Source: Eupeodes corollae (taxonomy: Eukaryota; Arthropoda; Insecta; Diptera; Syrphidae). Taken from it: a DNA stretch of 64,000 nt. The stretch is taken from positions 121,006,589 to 121,070,588 of the forward strand of contig NC_079148.1 in the NCBI RefSeq assembly GCF_945859685.1, read 5' to 3'. The notes below the pieces were generated by a model. The model made no database searches. It was not told the DNA's origin and saw nothing but the letters and a program-made list of their open reading frames with translations. Shown here piece by piece: positions 31,135-42,862 of the stretch; position 1 is the first letter of the stretch, and each line of letters opens with the position of its first letter. Made by a program: the position numbers and the translations under genes.

Positions 31135-33000
31135 AGGTTCGCAGACGTGGTAAGTCCGTTGGGTACCCTTTAAGGAGCATTGGGACTTTACTACGTCTAC
31201 GAATTATCGTGTGCGGTTTCTGGAGCATTGAGCTCCCTCCAACTCTTACCTTCTGCTTCTCGGTCGTCCAGCTGTGTAAGCGGATTCCGCTATATTGCTT
31301 GGCCTGCATCTGTCATTCTATGGAGAACCTCATTAGATATTCTGTTTTGCAAGAAAATCCTTAGGATTCTGCGACGACATCTATTCACGAAAGTTTTCAA
31401 CTTTCTTGTAATGGCTAAAGTAACCTTCCAGGTAGTTTGTTCTTGATTCGGCTGAACATGTAACCTACAAAGTGCTGCACCCATAAAGAAGCACAGATTT
31501 GAAATTTGTGGGAAATGTTCACTGCTTTGTTCTTAAGCTGATAGAGTTATTTCTCCAAGTTTTCGACAGCATACCAAACTCCGCTTTTGCTTAGCCGATG
31601 CGGCAGATGACGTCTTATTCTGTTCTAATGGAGACGATATTTCCAAGGTATTGAAAGCTCTCCACTTTTTCCACCGGTTGTGAGGAAATATTTATTTGAG
31701 ATGATGATCACGTTTCAAGGTTGATTATTTTTGTTTTACCGATTTATGCTTTTCTCTCCAAACTTGTTAATGGAGATCCATGATCCTATGAGAGAGTTAG
31801 CAAACATCGCATACGTAATCCAAGTTCTTTAAAAAGGATGTCAAAGTCCATTGGATCCCTCAGCTACCTGACAAAGCTGCGCCCAGTACATTGCTTATCA
31901 CCAGCAAAAACAATATTGGCCAAAGAATACAGCCCTGTCTGACTCCGCTACGGATTTCAAAATCCTCTTACAACCTATCATAATGCAGAATGCGACACTT
32001 GGATTCATCATATGTTGCTTTCCTCTCCAAAAAGTTAACCAGAAGTACTCCCTGTTGACGTTATCAAAGGCCTTCTCAAAGTCGATGAACTGCAGGTGTA
32101 GTCGTGCTCCATATTCAACGCACTACTCAATAATGATCCACAGGGTGTTGATATGATGAATACAGGAGGATCCAGCCCGAAATCTTGGTTGTTCGGCATC
32201 GAGTATGGCCTCAAGGTGTTCTCGATGCGTTCCAGTTTGGTTTTTTCGCAATTTGTAAGATCTCCTTTTTTGGGAGCTTGACGATCATTCTCTTCTTTCA
32301 CTCACTGAGGAAGCTTTCGGTAGTCCAGGCTTCGCTTATAAGCGGATAAGGCATTTCGCTTAATGACGTTGGCGCTGCTTGGAAAAGCTCTGCGGGAATT
32401 CCATCGAGTCATATCGCTTTGTTATTCTTAAGTGGTTTAAATGCGGCTACAATCTCATCTTTAATTTGAGGTACGGTTCAAATTCGGGGATTAGTTTATT
32501 ATGGCGCTTCAGAAAGCCACACGTTGTTTGCAAACACTCAATTAAAAACCGAGGAAAAGTGTTCTTTCCACCTTCTGACTTGTTTATCTAAAGAATTTAG
32601 CAAAGTCAACTTCTTTCACTAGGTATTGCTTTAAGCTTTGTGCCCGGTCAGATCTTTATTTACTCTGTAAACGATCCTATTGTCACAGCTGTTTGCAGCA
32701 TCTTCTGCTTCTTGCGCCAATGCGTTGATGAAGTTACAATTGTTATGATGCAAACAACGGTGAACATCTTTTCTCATGCTGTACGAGGATTCCAGCTCAT
32801 TCTTTTTCAATTAAGCAATTAACTGTTTGCATTCGTTGATCCTTACCCAAGATTCTTCTGAAAGCCAGGTGTTGTTGCGTCCTTCTTTCCGACAGATTAT
32901 TCTGTCAAATGAAAAACATTTCCAAAACATTCTAATGGTGTTCGATGTCGCCATGTACTGTGCTGCTGATTGTTCTCATTTAGTGAGACAGGAGGTTATC
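31135..33000 (-). pseudogene. LINE polyprotein relic (minus), reverse transcriptase recognisable
   Basis: From the 5' side (near 33000) toward 31135 the minus strand shows EKMFTVVCIITIV-type linker sequence, then NNKAI-LDGIPAELFQAAPTS, then PKKGDLTNC (near 32270), HLQFIDFEKAFDNVNRE (near 32095, in another frame), FEIRSGVRQGCILWPILFLL (near 31940), and ISNEVLHRMTDAGQAI near 31300, close to the 3' end. These are fingers, palm and C-terminal motifs of a non-LTR reverse transcriptase of the VRQGC type. Many stops and frameshifts. Short open frames on either strand here are fragments of it, not separate genes. Confidence 0.8.
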
Positions 33001-35124
33001 GGGTCGTGGGATCTTTTAGTCTTGCGATTTTAAATTACCTTAAGAACAATTTTGAACTACTTGGAAGACATATCAAAACTGACACTAAGAGTTTGATAAA
33101 AATCGCTTCCCCACTCGAATATGTTAATTATTACGAAGAGGAATGGTTGTTATTCCAAAAAAAACAGGTATAGCTAATTCTAATCAAAATCTCAATCTTT
33201 GAAATTTGTGAATATCCCACGCATGAAGTATGAAGAACTCAGAACTCCAAATCTGTCAAGTTGTTAAAATATAAATTATAAATATTTTTATTTTAAATCA
33301 AATAAAAATAAAAAGGTAAAAATCATCATTTAAAAAAAAGAAGTTAAAACAAATTGTAGACTCTAAAAAAAAATAATCCTTTGACAAATTTAATTGCCCA
33401 TTACCGGTCGACAACGACAACGCCAACGACCAACTTGAAAATTCATTCATTCGCATAGCACTTCTTCTTATGCTTCACACAGCAAAAAACAAAAAAACAT
33501 CTGTTGAAGTCTCAAACAATTTACGGTCGGATGAGTTTCTCCAGATTATATATTTGTTGCTTCTTGAGAAAACACATGGCCCAAAAGCCTCGACTAAAAA
33601 ACCCTTAAAGCCATCCGGGGACAAAGGATTCTTTTGCCATTAAAAAGCAAGCAACACCCCATTTACTATAGGTTATAGGTATAAATGTGTATAATTTCGT
33701 CTTCAGGAACCAGGAGCAGTCAATAGGATGCTCTCCACTTTTATGAGGATAAAGATGCCATCGGGGGGTGGTGTTTAAGATTGTGCGTTTACTGGAATAA
33801 GAAAAATATACCACAACATAGAGACATGCCAATATTTAACCCTTTTTGCACAGGGACGTTCGTCGTCGAATGAATTGTGGCCAAAACCCGAACACAACTC
33901 CCCCGACCCGCACAATGGCCCGTTCCCACATCAACACCCTATACAACTTTAAGAAGGATCAGATTCAGGGATAAAATGAATGAGCACAACCCTTGCCATC
34001 ATTCTTGTGTGTTTCCATTTGTGGTGTTGATAAAACTTTAATGACACGAAACGAGGACTCAACTCAACAACAACAAAAAACAAAAAAAACCCTTCCAAAC
34101 AATTTGAGATGTTTTCTGTGTATTTTGTGTGTATGTTTTTCAAACCCCCACCGCATATCCACTCCCCACCTCGCCACCATGGTTTTGTGTTGTTTTGCTT
34201 TTTTTTGTGTCTTCTGATGATGAAAAGGACTTGAATGTCCTTCCAAATAACATTTCAAAGGTTTAGCATTTCAATGGAATGTGAATGACTATAGGGATCT
34301 CTTATGGTCCAATCCTACATAAGAAACGAACTTCTCAGTTCTCACGCCATCAAACCTTCAATGTGTACTGTATATACATAGGTATAGATAGACCGAACAC
34401 AAAATGAAGCCATTTACATGTTTTTATATCTTGTGTCATTCTTTAGTTGGCACATCAAGCAAAGATACAGAGGGCTTGATTCAGAGTTAGGAGGAATAGA
34501 GGTTGATGTTTGAAGGAGGCGCAAGGCATGCCAGGTCGAATTGATGGGGTCGGTGTTTGTAGATGAATTAAATAACCATCAGGTATAAATTTTGAGATTA
34601 AATAAACAAAATGATTCTGTCAGATTTGACCTTTTTATATTCAATTTGTAAAGGAGCAGGGCTGGAAAAATTACTTCAGTGATTTTTATGTAGATATATT
34701 TTTAGGCTTGTGACTGTGATATTGGGGGAAAAGTTATTAGTAGGATTGTAAGACGTCTTTTAATCAGATAATAACAACGAAATTCAAGTAACCAAATTAA
34801 CAACACAGATCGTTTAACTTGATTGTTTAAATTGAAATTTATGTAAGCCATCACAATGTTTTATTTGATGAAAAGCGGTTTATTATTTTATTCTTCAAAA
34901 AAAAAATAGGATAATACAAGTAAGTAGGAAAAGCTTACATATTAATATTAAATGATTTTTTTTTTATTGTAAGAAGTAATGTATTTGACCTCACCAAAAG
35001 AAAATCTATTATTCTTGTTTCTACAACCGCATTTCATCACACAAATTTCGGACGTTACAAAATTATAATATATTCAATTATATTCTTGATTATAAAGCTA
35101 GAACTTTACAATAAACACATCTCC
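33001..35124. other. Intergenic, no gene supported
   Basis: Contains AT-rich DNA (33240-33400) and a less AT-rich stretch (33400-34260) with CAACAACAACAAAAAACAAA simple sequence. Frames of 60-75 codons occur on both strands in the same places. I see no conserved motif. Confidence 0.45.
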
Positions 35125-35460
35125 TTCTGATAACTTCCCATCCCGTCTGTAGATTTGTCTTGCTTAAAAGGTTGTAGATTTTCGTGTTGGGTTATAAAAG
35201 GTGTCAGTTGAATGATTCTTAAAAATTTTAAAATTACCAACAATATTTTTCATATAAAGAAATAGTTAAATTTGGAAATCTCGTTTTGTTAAAAAAATGT
35301 CTAGGCAAAAACAAATTTTTATTAATTTAAGTAGTATTTCTTTAATTTTCACAAATTGGAAGAACGAAATTAATTTGACAGATATCAAAAACCGAACATC
35401 AATTTTTACCAAATTTTGTGTTGTTTTATGAAGAAACGGACTGTTTGAATTTTGTACATG
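35125..35460 (+). repeat. Rep1 copy j, head part only
   Basis: Starts at GATAACTTCCCATCCCGTCT without the GAGGCTGGG head and continues for about 330 bases, then gives way to M2 sequence. The 123-codon minus-strand frame across it (35266-35637) is a by-product of the repeat. Confidence 0.75.
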
Positions 35461-35489
35461 CGACATATAGAAACTATGACGCATGTATG

Positions 35490-35650
35490 TACATACATAT
35501 ATGGCAAGTTTTGCATTCGTAAAAAATTCCGAACTCGAAATTTTAATCGAACATGATATTAAGATGGTAGACAAGTTAAAAAAAGTGGGACCCGCCATTC
35601 CGTGCGGTCTGTTTTGTCTGTCTGTCCACACTCCCACAGCCTAAAAAATT
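35490..35650 (+). repeat. M2 copy 3
   Basis: TATATGGCAAGTTTTGCATT, CGAACTCGAAATTTTAATCG, ATGGTAGACAAGTTAAAAAA, GTGGGACCCGCCATTCC and TGTCTGTCTGTCCACACTCC in order. This is the best-preserved of the three copies. Confidence 0.65.
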
Positions 35651-36354
35651 GGGTCGATTGAGTTCAAACTTAGAAGTTAAGATTTTGAGCAGATTCGCGT
35701 TAGGCGTTTTTTTTTTCATTTGCAAACAGCATTTGAATAGCAATTTCTTATGTACCTGTTCGAATGCTTGTTTTTTTAAACTTTAACGAAAAAAATAAAC
35801 TGAGCGTAATAACTCCATGTTTGCTCTAAAAACTTGTTGGAAAGAAGTAATGTGATTGGATTGTAGTGAGCACCTTCTACCTACCAATAACATTCCTTCA
35901 TTATCATCATTAACATGTCTTTATCTATCTATTTGTATAAAGCTGAGGACGCCAATCAAGTATTATTTTTTATTAGTTTTAGACACCTACCTAACTACAC
36001 AGCCAATAGGCGATAGCTTTACAATTTAAAAATACATGTGCTGCCTCTTTCTTTTCTTTAGATAGTTTTTTTCCATCCTGGTTCCTCTAAAATGATGTTG
36101 AAATAAACCTTAGAAAAGAAACGAACTAGTTGAATAAACAAACAATCGTTTTTGTTAAGTATTTTTCCTTTAAAGGATGAGTTGTCCTAAGATGAGATGT
36201 GTCTTGGGGTGAATCACACGTTTTTAGACAAATCAAATGGTATTTATATCTTTAAAGACAAACTCATCTTACAGGAATATTTTTAATCTTATATAGGTAC
36301 TTTTTTCATAGACTCTTTTCATACAGGAGCAAGTTCGTGTGACCAAGTCGTGCA

Positions 36355-37082
36355 TTTTATTTTTTTAAAACTACGAACTGTCGTAAACAATATTTTCTGT
36401 GAAATAAAAAAAGCTTGCAGTCAATATTTTAAATTTTTGAAAAGCGTTTGAGTCGAAAGTAAATGTTTGCCAAGTTTTAGTACTGTTGACGACAATATTT
36501 TCTTAAAAGATAAAAGAAGTTTAAAGTCAATATCTCAAAGTTTTCAAAAGATATTTGTGTCGAAATTCAATTTTTAATGTTTTTAATGTAATGTTTTCTT
36601 AAGTTTTTATTTTTATCAAAAAAACTATACATTCGATTTTTCTCAAAATTTTACAAGATGTCGTTGCACAAAATTGTTTTAGATGTAAAATAACTTTGTA
36701 TTCGTTGAATTTTTGAGGTGAAACGTCAATTGTTTTTTTCCAAAACTTTACCGGTTTGGTGTTACGTACAATATATAATATAAAATTTAATTCAAGTCTC
36801 TAGCGTCATTGGTTCGTTAGGGTTAACCAAAACTTTTTAAACTTGAGAGCCCTTTCTGCATTATTATTTGTATAACAACATTTACTTGAAGTCGATATAT
36901 GTACTGGTTTTTGAGCTATGTACGAAGAAAAAACGTCGCAAAAGTACGTACACACTTAAAGCATAGACATCTCTCTAAAAATCTTTAATTTCGACTCTTG
37001 TGACCTTGTAACGTAGAGAAAAATCAAAATTTTCAATTCGACAAATCGGACCGATTACAATAACTTCCTTCGGGAAGTAAAT
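36355..37082 (+). repeat. Rep1 copy k, tail part
   Basis: Internal units from about 36370, conserved block near 36840-36920 (TTTCTGCATTATTATTTGTA), shortened microsatellite (CGCAAAAGTACGTACACAC), terminal block and a mutated palindrome AACTTCCTTCGGGAAGTA ending near 37079. Copies j and k may be two parts of one element separated by about 0.9 kb of other DNA. Confidence 0.8.
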
Positions 37083-37204
37083 TAGTGGTTCTAACTTTCT
37101 GGAGCAAAAAAAATAAAGTTCACGACTGGATCGCATGAACAAGACTCTGTCTATTCAAGGCATACATTTCAAAATTTTCAATAAAATAAGTTTGTCACTA
37201 ATTA

Positions 37205-37640
37205 ATGCCACTTATTTAAAAGAAGAACTAATTTTAGTTAAAAATATTTTTGCTATTTAGTTTTTTAGAGCTTATTAATTAATATACGTCATTAAATTTT
37301 GGTTACAAAATATTGACCGATTTTTAAGATGTCGAATATTGGGAAAAAAAATTCATTATTTTCTTAAGCTTGTGCAAAAAAAATTATTGAAATCGGCCAT
37401 AGTTCTTAGAAAACTTAAAAAACAAAATAACAAAATAACCCTTATATGTCTTTGTATTAAAAAAAGCCGAGTTAAGAAAAAAAAAAAAAAAACGAATTTT
37501 ATGCAAATCTTTGGTTCGTTTTTGATAAAACTCGAATTTTCCATATTTGACCCAAAAATTTATATGAAGACTACTGTTATCTTAAACCTTAAAAAACGAC
37601 TGAACCGGATTTGCTTAAAACCTTCACTACCAATTTAATT
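37205..37640 (+). repeat. M3 copy 3
   Basis: AGAGCTTATTAATTAATATA, GACCGATTTTTAAGATGTCG, GAAATCGGCCATAGTTCTTA and AACAAAATAACAAAATAACC blocks in M3 order, followed by ACTCGAATTTTCCATATTTG, as in the copies near 46225 and 48389. The 99-codon plus frame and 62-codon minus frame here are repeat by-products. Confidence 0.6.
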
Positions 37641-38650
37641 TAAATCGACCCATTAGTTTGGGATGTAGGGGTGGGGATAGACAGACAGACAGATGTCAAT
37701 TTTTAGCAAGAATGTGGAAACTGTAAGTGACCTTTGATTTTCAATTCGAAAATATTTCTTAAGAAAGATAATTTTAGTAAAAGGACTTACAATGGTTGAC
37801 ACAGATTGAAGCATATGTAATATCTTGGTTGCATTATTGTGGGATACTTTAAAAAATAAGCTTAAATTAACACAAATCACTCTATTGTACAAAAAACTGC
37901 TGGTCCTAGTCTAAAACCCTATACGCGTTCACAATACTTCTACAACAAGTTCTTAATTAACTGAATACAATACCGTTAATCATTTATGTACATATTTTGA
38001 TTGATCTATTGACATTGGTAAAGACATTTCATAGATTTAAAAAAACTAACCATAACCATGGGTATCAAAAATAACAATTGACCAATTTGTCAATTCCACC
38101 TGACCTCATGTGCATATACTTACATTCAAAGATACTCTATAATAATTACTAGTTATACCTTTGCAGCATCATTGATGGGGTCCGCATTTGAAACAAATTG
38201 AAAAAATGGAACTTCAAATTGGGAACAAGTAGTTATGTACATACAATAGCCTCACTCGCCTGATGATCTTGATATGAATCAGTTTAAGAGTCGCGCTTAT
38301 ATTACCTAAGCATCATGTGTCTATAGGTAAGTAGTAGGTACACCAAGATCTGTTATGATTAATGTATCTATCTTCAAATTCCGGCCAAAAGAATAGCTTT
38401 AGGCTAGTTAAACAATTGAAACGTGTTTTGTGTGATTATGAGGTATATCGATATTATGACCACAAAAAAACACAGAAACTACATAAATGTTTAATTTTTC
38501 ACTTGCTCCAATTTGTAAAAAAAAAACCAAACTAAAAAGGGAGGGAGGTAGGTGTTTGTGAAGTGAATGAAAGTGAAAAAGAAATTACAAGTACCTAACA
38601 AAGTGGATTGTATCCGTGTATGAATCGAATCCACATCAAACATATTTACC
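37641..38650. other. Upstream region of the third cuticle gene
   Basis: A short GACAGACAGACAG run at 37680, then unique DNA without coding features. Regulatory sites of the gene at 38763 are expected in the distal part; only its TATA box and initiator can be pointed to. Confidence 0.45.
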
Positions 38651-38658
38651 TATAAAAA
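38651..38658 (+). promoter_or_regulatory. TATA box of the third cuticle gene
   Basis: TATAAAAA, 35 bases from the A of the TCAGT initiator and 112 bases upstream of the ATG. Confidence 0.75.
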
Positions 38659-38683
38659 CCGAAGATCTGACTTCAATACAATA

Positions 38684-38688
38684 TCAGT
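38684..38688 (+). promoter_or_regulatory. Initiator (TCAGT) of the third cuticle gene
   Basis: TCAGT in AATATCAGTCGC, giving a predicted 5' UTR of about 77 bases. Confidence 0.6.
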
Positions 38689-38762
38689 CGCTTTTGGTAT
38701 TTCGGTTAAATTGAAACGGTCAAAGCTTTTGCACACTTATACTCGTCTGTAATTATCCCAAA

Positions 38763-40277
38763 ATGGCATTTAAATTTGTGACTTTGTGTGCCTTATTGGC
38801 TATCGTGAATGCTGGAGGACTTGTCCATCATCCAGTCACCTATACTCAGATCCATAATGTTGCATCAGCAGACCAGATCCATCACCATGCTCAGCAATAT
38901 TCACAAGGAGTCGAAGGATCTCATATTCAGTATGTTCCAGCTTTAGCCAAGACAATTCACTATACTGCTCCAGTGCATTCGGGACAAGTTTATACAGCTC
39001 CAGCTTTTACCCATGTATCTTATGGCACTCAATCGTACGGAAGAAGCTTAGGATTTAATGAAGGACCCTCGTCCACACCATCTTCACATTCTTCAGAGTC
39101 CGAGGAAACAACAACAACTGCTGAACTATCAACGACTGAATCAACAACTGCTGAAGCTAAGAGCACTGAGGAGACATCTCACGCATCCAAATCGGCAGAA
39201 GCTGAACCAACTCAAGCTTCCTATCAATATGAGCCTTCAACTTCCTCTGGCTACAAGTATGAAGCTCCATCTTCTTCTGAAACACATTCCTCTGGAGTTC
39301 CAACTTTCTACAAGTACCACACTTCCCTTCAGCAACACGCAGGAGATCATCACGTCGCATCCGTGCCATCGTTTGTGAAGTATGAAGTTCCAGCTCAAAC
39401 TGTTGTCAAATACGCTGCGCCAGCTCACTACGCTGCTCCAGCAACTCACTATGCTGCACCATCAACTCACTACGCTGCCCCAGCAACTCACTACGCTGCT
39501 ACTGCTCCTCATCAAACCCTTGTCCATTATACTACTCCATCGGTTCAGACCGTTTACCATAAAACTGTTGCTCCCCAAGCCGTTCACGTCAAGTATGCCA
39601 GTCCTGAACCAGCAGTCTATACATCTTTCGGCGAACATCCCCCAGCTGTCTACAGCCATCATACTGCCGTACCAGCTACAACTGTCCACCACACTTATGC
39701 CGCTCCTCAACCCAGTTTTATCAAGTACGCCGCTCCAGTTTCGAACCCAGGACAGGTTACCTATGTCGCTGCAGCCCCAACTGTCTACACCAAATATGGC
39801 GTCACAGCTGAGTCTGCTTCTCACGCCAGCCATCTTGCTCCAGCACCAACTGGCTTCATTAAATACGGTTCCCCAGCCACAATTACTACCTATACAGCTC
39901 CACAACATTCAGCTGAGTCTTCTTCCACCAAATTGTTCAAATACAATGGTCCATCATTCCAAACCCACTCTGTTGAATCTTCAACAGAAAGTCAATCCCA
40001 ATCGCAGTCGTCAAATGAGGAAAACAAAGACAGTGTTGAAGTTAAGAATCCAGAAAGCACCACAGCTTCATACCAGACTTCAGGAGCATATCTGCCTCCA
40101 TCAGCTTCTCAATTGATTTCTCATCAAAACTATGAAGTTCCATCATCAGCTGAAGCCCAGTACAATCATCAACAAGAGTCTGCAAGGAGTCTATCAAACG
40201 AACACAACTTGTGGTCCACAGATGGAGCTTCTTCCCACGTTAGCTTCAAGGGATTCGGAACTTCATATGGATATTAA
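38763..40277 (+). CDS. Large Ala/Pro/Tyr/His-rich cuticle-like secreted protein, 504 aa
   Basis: A secreted structural protein. Residues 1-17 (MAFKFVTLCALLAIVNA) are a signal peptide nearly matching the two retinin-like proteins. The end, HVSFKGFGTSYGY, also matches theirs, but no clear retinin-like domain lies between. Residues 18-95 are His/Tyr-rich. Residues 98-150 are a Ser/Thr/Glu-rich acidic spacer (ESEETTTTAELSTTESTTAE), likely O-glycosylated. Residues 160-380 hold repeated KYAAP, VKYAAPA, THYAAPA and TVYTKYG motifs as in insect cuticle proteins, including four 21-base repeats encoding THYAAPA (about 39427-39500). Residues 390-480 are Ser/Gln/Glu-rich with SQSQSQSSNEENKD. No Rebers-Riddiford consensus and no cysteines beyond the signal peptide. 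Intronless; the frame is intact over 1.5 kb, so it is a working gene. Confidence 0.92.
   Translation: MAFKFVTLCALLAIVNAGGLVHHPVTYTQIHNVASADQIHHHAQQYSQGVEGSHIQYVPALAKTIHYTAPVHSGQVYTAPAFTHVSYGTQSYGRSLGFNEGPSSTPSSHSSESEETTTTAELSTTESTTAEAKSTEETSHASKSAEAEPTQASYQYEPSTSSGYKYEAPSSSETHSSGVPTFYKYHTSLQQHAGDHHVASVPSFVKYEVPAQTVVKYAAPAHYAAPATHYAAPSTHYAAPATHYAATAPHQTLVHYTTPSVQTVYHKTVAPQAVHVKYASPEPAVYTSFGEHPPAVYSHHTAVPATTVHHTYAAPQPSFIKYAAPVSNPGQVTYVAAAPTVYTKYGVTAESASHASHLAPAPTGFIKYGSPATITTYTAPQHSAESSSTKLFKYNGPSFQTHSVESSTESQSQSQSSNEENKDSVEVKNPESTTASYQTSGAYLPPSASQLISHQNYEVPSSAEAQYNHQQESARSLSNEHNLWSTDGASSHVSFKGFGTSYGY
39427..39500 (+). repeat. 21-bp in-frame repeats in the third cuticle gene
   Basis: Units of CACTACGCTGCTCCAGCAACT type, four in a row with a few substitutions, encoding HYAAPAT or HYAAPST. 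Probably slippage-derived; they lengthen the low-complexity tyrosine-rich part. Confidence 0.9.
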
Positions 40278-40393
40278 GTTTACCTAGAAGCTGGGCCTTT
40301 TATTTTGTATTCCTTAAACTACAACTGTTGCTTAGTTTTAAGAATGTTATAGAATTTCTATGTTTATCAAATTTGTTTATTTTATTTGTATGT

Positions 40394-40399
40394 AATAAA
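40394..40399 (+). terminator. Poly(A) signal of the third cuticle gene
   Basis: AATAAA in ATGTAATAAATAG, 117 bases after the stop codon. Confidence 0.7.
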
Positions 40400-40510
40400 T
40401 AGTAAGCGTTTTGCAATATACAAATATTTTTAATTTCCTATAATTTTGTGGCGGCCACGTTGTTTTTCTATTCTCTTTATGTTTTTCAAACAAAGAAATA
40501 AAAACTTAAA

Positions 40511-41217
40511 AAGAGGCTGGAATGCGACACACAATGATAACATCCCATTCCGTCTGTCGATTAGTCTTGCTTAAAAGGTTTGAAGGTTTTCTTGTTTTGT
40601 TAAATAAGGTGCCAGTTAAAGTATTCTAAGCAATTTAAAAATTTCCAAAAATATTTTGCATATAAATAAATAAGTTTGATTTCAAAAATCTGTTTTGTTA
40701 GTCAAAAACCAATCTACTTTGTTTTGTAAATGTTATTTTTTTTATGAAATGTCAAAGACAATATTTTGTGTGAGATAAAAAAAAAGGTTGAAGCCAATAT
40801 TTTTAATTTTTGCAAAGATATTTGAGTCGAAAATTAATTTTAACCAACTTGTATTAATTTGTTTGTTAGGTTTTTTTTTTGTAAGGAAACTGTCAATTCG
40901 ATTATTCTCAAAATTATTCCGAATGTTGAAAACAATATTTCTTATAAGATATCAGTAGTTGGCAGCTATAATCTCAAATATTTAAAAAGAAATTTGAGTC
41001 GAATATTATTTATTAACAACTTTGAGTAACGTTTTAAGGTTTTTATTTTTTATAAAAAAAGTGTCAATTCGATTTTTTTTAATTATACCAGATGTTCAAA
41101 ATATTAATTTTTGTTGCACAAAATAATTTTTAAGATAAAATCATTTTTTGTTCATACAATTTTCGAGGAGACATTTAATTTTTTTCAGTTTTTTGGATTT
41201 ATAAAAAACCGTTAGTC
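40511..41217 (+). repeat. Rep1 copy l (plus, cut by a LINE)
   Basis: Head GAGGCTGGAATGCGACACAC at 40513, diverged internal units, then TTTATAAAAAACCGTTAG, where Rep1 sequence stops at the LINE. A stub of its 3' end (TTTCCTATGGGAAGTTAAAA) appears at 42846 beyond the LINE. The conserved block and microsatellite are missing, so some 400 bases were lost when or after the LINE came in. Confidence 0.8.
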
Positions 41218-42841
41218 GGAATCACGCTTGTTCTAGAATCAAGATCAGGAATTACTAATATTGATAAATATCAACCCCCCTTATACATTCTTCTTGACTC
41301 AAGTAATCAGCTTTCTAAACACAATAATTCCTTTGATTGCTTATATAATTTTGATTTCAGAAGAGCTAATTTCCAGCAGTTGTCTGAAGATTTAACCATT
41401 TCTAGAATTGCTGATACATGATCATTTTCTAACATTGACGAAGCAGTTTCAACTTTTTATAAGATCCTTAATTACTGTTTGGAAAAAATGTACCCTTAAA
41501 AAATCAAGAAATACAAAGTTAAGCTATCCGTGGTACACGAAAGAATTGCGTATTCTGCGTAATAAAAGAAATAAGGCATGGAAAACTTAGCTTAAAACTG
41601 TGTCTTAAATCAACTTTTTTTTTTTATGTTGAACTCGGTAACCAATTTAAGTCTCTTTCTAATTTGTTACTGATATTGGCACGTCTTTGAAAGAGAATCC
41701 TAAAAAAATTTGGAATTTTGTTAAGTCAAAGAAAAAATCAGCCTTCTGATCCCTTGCAGTTAACTTCACTTACAAGAACCTTTGTTAGATAAAACTGTTG
41801 ATATCTGTAACGCTTTCGCAACAAATTTCCGGGAGTCTTTTGTTAATAGCCCTGAAGAAGTTGATGAAGTTTATAATCTTCACTCATTTTCGCAAACTAG
41901 CTGTAGTCACATACCTGTGCTACAGAGTACAGTCCTTAATCTTTTATCCGCGACAAATGATGACTGCTAAGCCGGTCCCGATGGTATTCCCGCAATAGTA
42001 CTTAAAAAGTGTAGTAGTGCTTTAGTTGAACCCCTTACGTTCATATTCAAACTTTCTCTAAAAACAGGAAAATTTCCCAGTAAATGGAAGAAGTCATTTC
42101 TAACATCAATTTTTATGAGAGGTAACAAGGCGGATATAACAAACTACAGGCCCATTGCAAAGCTTTCTTGCATTCCTAAATTGTTTGAATAAGTTGTTTG
42201 TGAAAATGTAGCATTTTTTAGTAAAAATTTCATTTGCGAACAGCAACATGGTTTTGTGAAAAAAAGATCAACCGTTACTATTCTCCTCCCATTCTCAAAC
42301 ATGTGTTGAAACGATTTAGAACAAGGTTATAAAGTTGACTGTGTAAACACTTACTTTTCTAAAGCTTTTGATTAACTTAGCCACGGAATTATTTTATTTA
42401 AACTTAAAGCTCTTGGTTTTCCACCATTTTTCTTAGATTGGATCAAATCGTACCTTGAAAACTTTTTAGAAATTGCCTTCAGAACCTTTTGTTGCTCAAT
42501 CTGGTGTTCCTCAGGGAAGCCATCTTGGCCCTTTTCTGTTCATTATTAACGACGCTTTGTCATGCATGTCTACGCTCAAGTGAAGTTCTCATTTTATAAA
42601 GTCTACCCATGATCGTATCCCTTTACAAGTCGAAATTTATAGTTTCATATTTTGGTGTTTGAAAAATAGCCTTGCATTAAAATGCCAGACGATAACTTTT
42701 ACTAAAAAACGAATCCTTAGTGTATATGCTAATTATGTTTTGTATTTTGTGCCTATGTTAGGCTATAATTGTATTATTTTTTACTAACCACTAACACATG
42801 TAGTTTGACATTTGCTATAAGCTTACTAAAAAAAAAACATT
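41218..42841 (+). pseudogene. LINE polyprotein relic, 5'-truncated (plus)
   Basis: Frames in order: LYNFDFRRANFQQLSEDLT, then KNSRNTKLSYPWYTKELRIL-like linker, CXAGPDGIPAIVLKKC, YRPIAKLSCIPKLFE, QHGFVKKRSTV, YFSKAFD, FKLKALGFPPFFLDWIKSYL and SGVPQGSHLGPFLFIIND. These are the linker after the endonuclease, then fingers and palm of a jockey-like non-LTR reverse transcriptase. The catalytic A-D-D region is lost or degenerate. It ends with an A run at about 42829-42839, the usual 3' end of a LINE. Frames are broken in many places. Confidence 0.8.
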
Positions 42842-42862
42842 TTTATTTCCTATGGGAAGTTA
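42842..42862 (+). repeat. Rep1 copy l, 3' stub
   Basis: TTTATTTCCTATGGGAAGTT directly after the LINE A run. It is the right half of the Rep1 terminal palindrome and shows the LINE sits within a Rep1 copy. Confidence 0.65.

Noticed and set aside
35266..35637. 123-codon minus-strand frame
   Set aside because: It lies across Rep1 and M2 repeat sequence and matches no protein.
39382..40116. 244-codon second frame inside the third cuticle gene
   Set aside because: A shifted frame of the repetitive KYAAP-type coding sequence (Leu/Gln/Pro-rich). The true frame has a signal peptide, promoter and family C-terminus.
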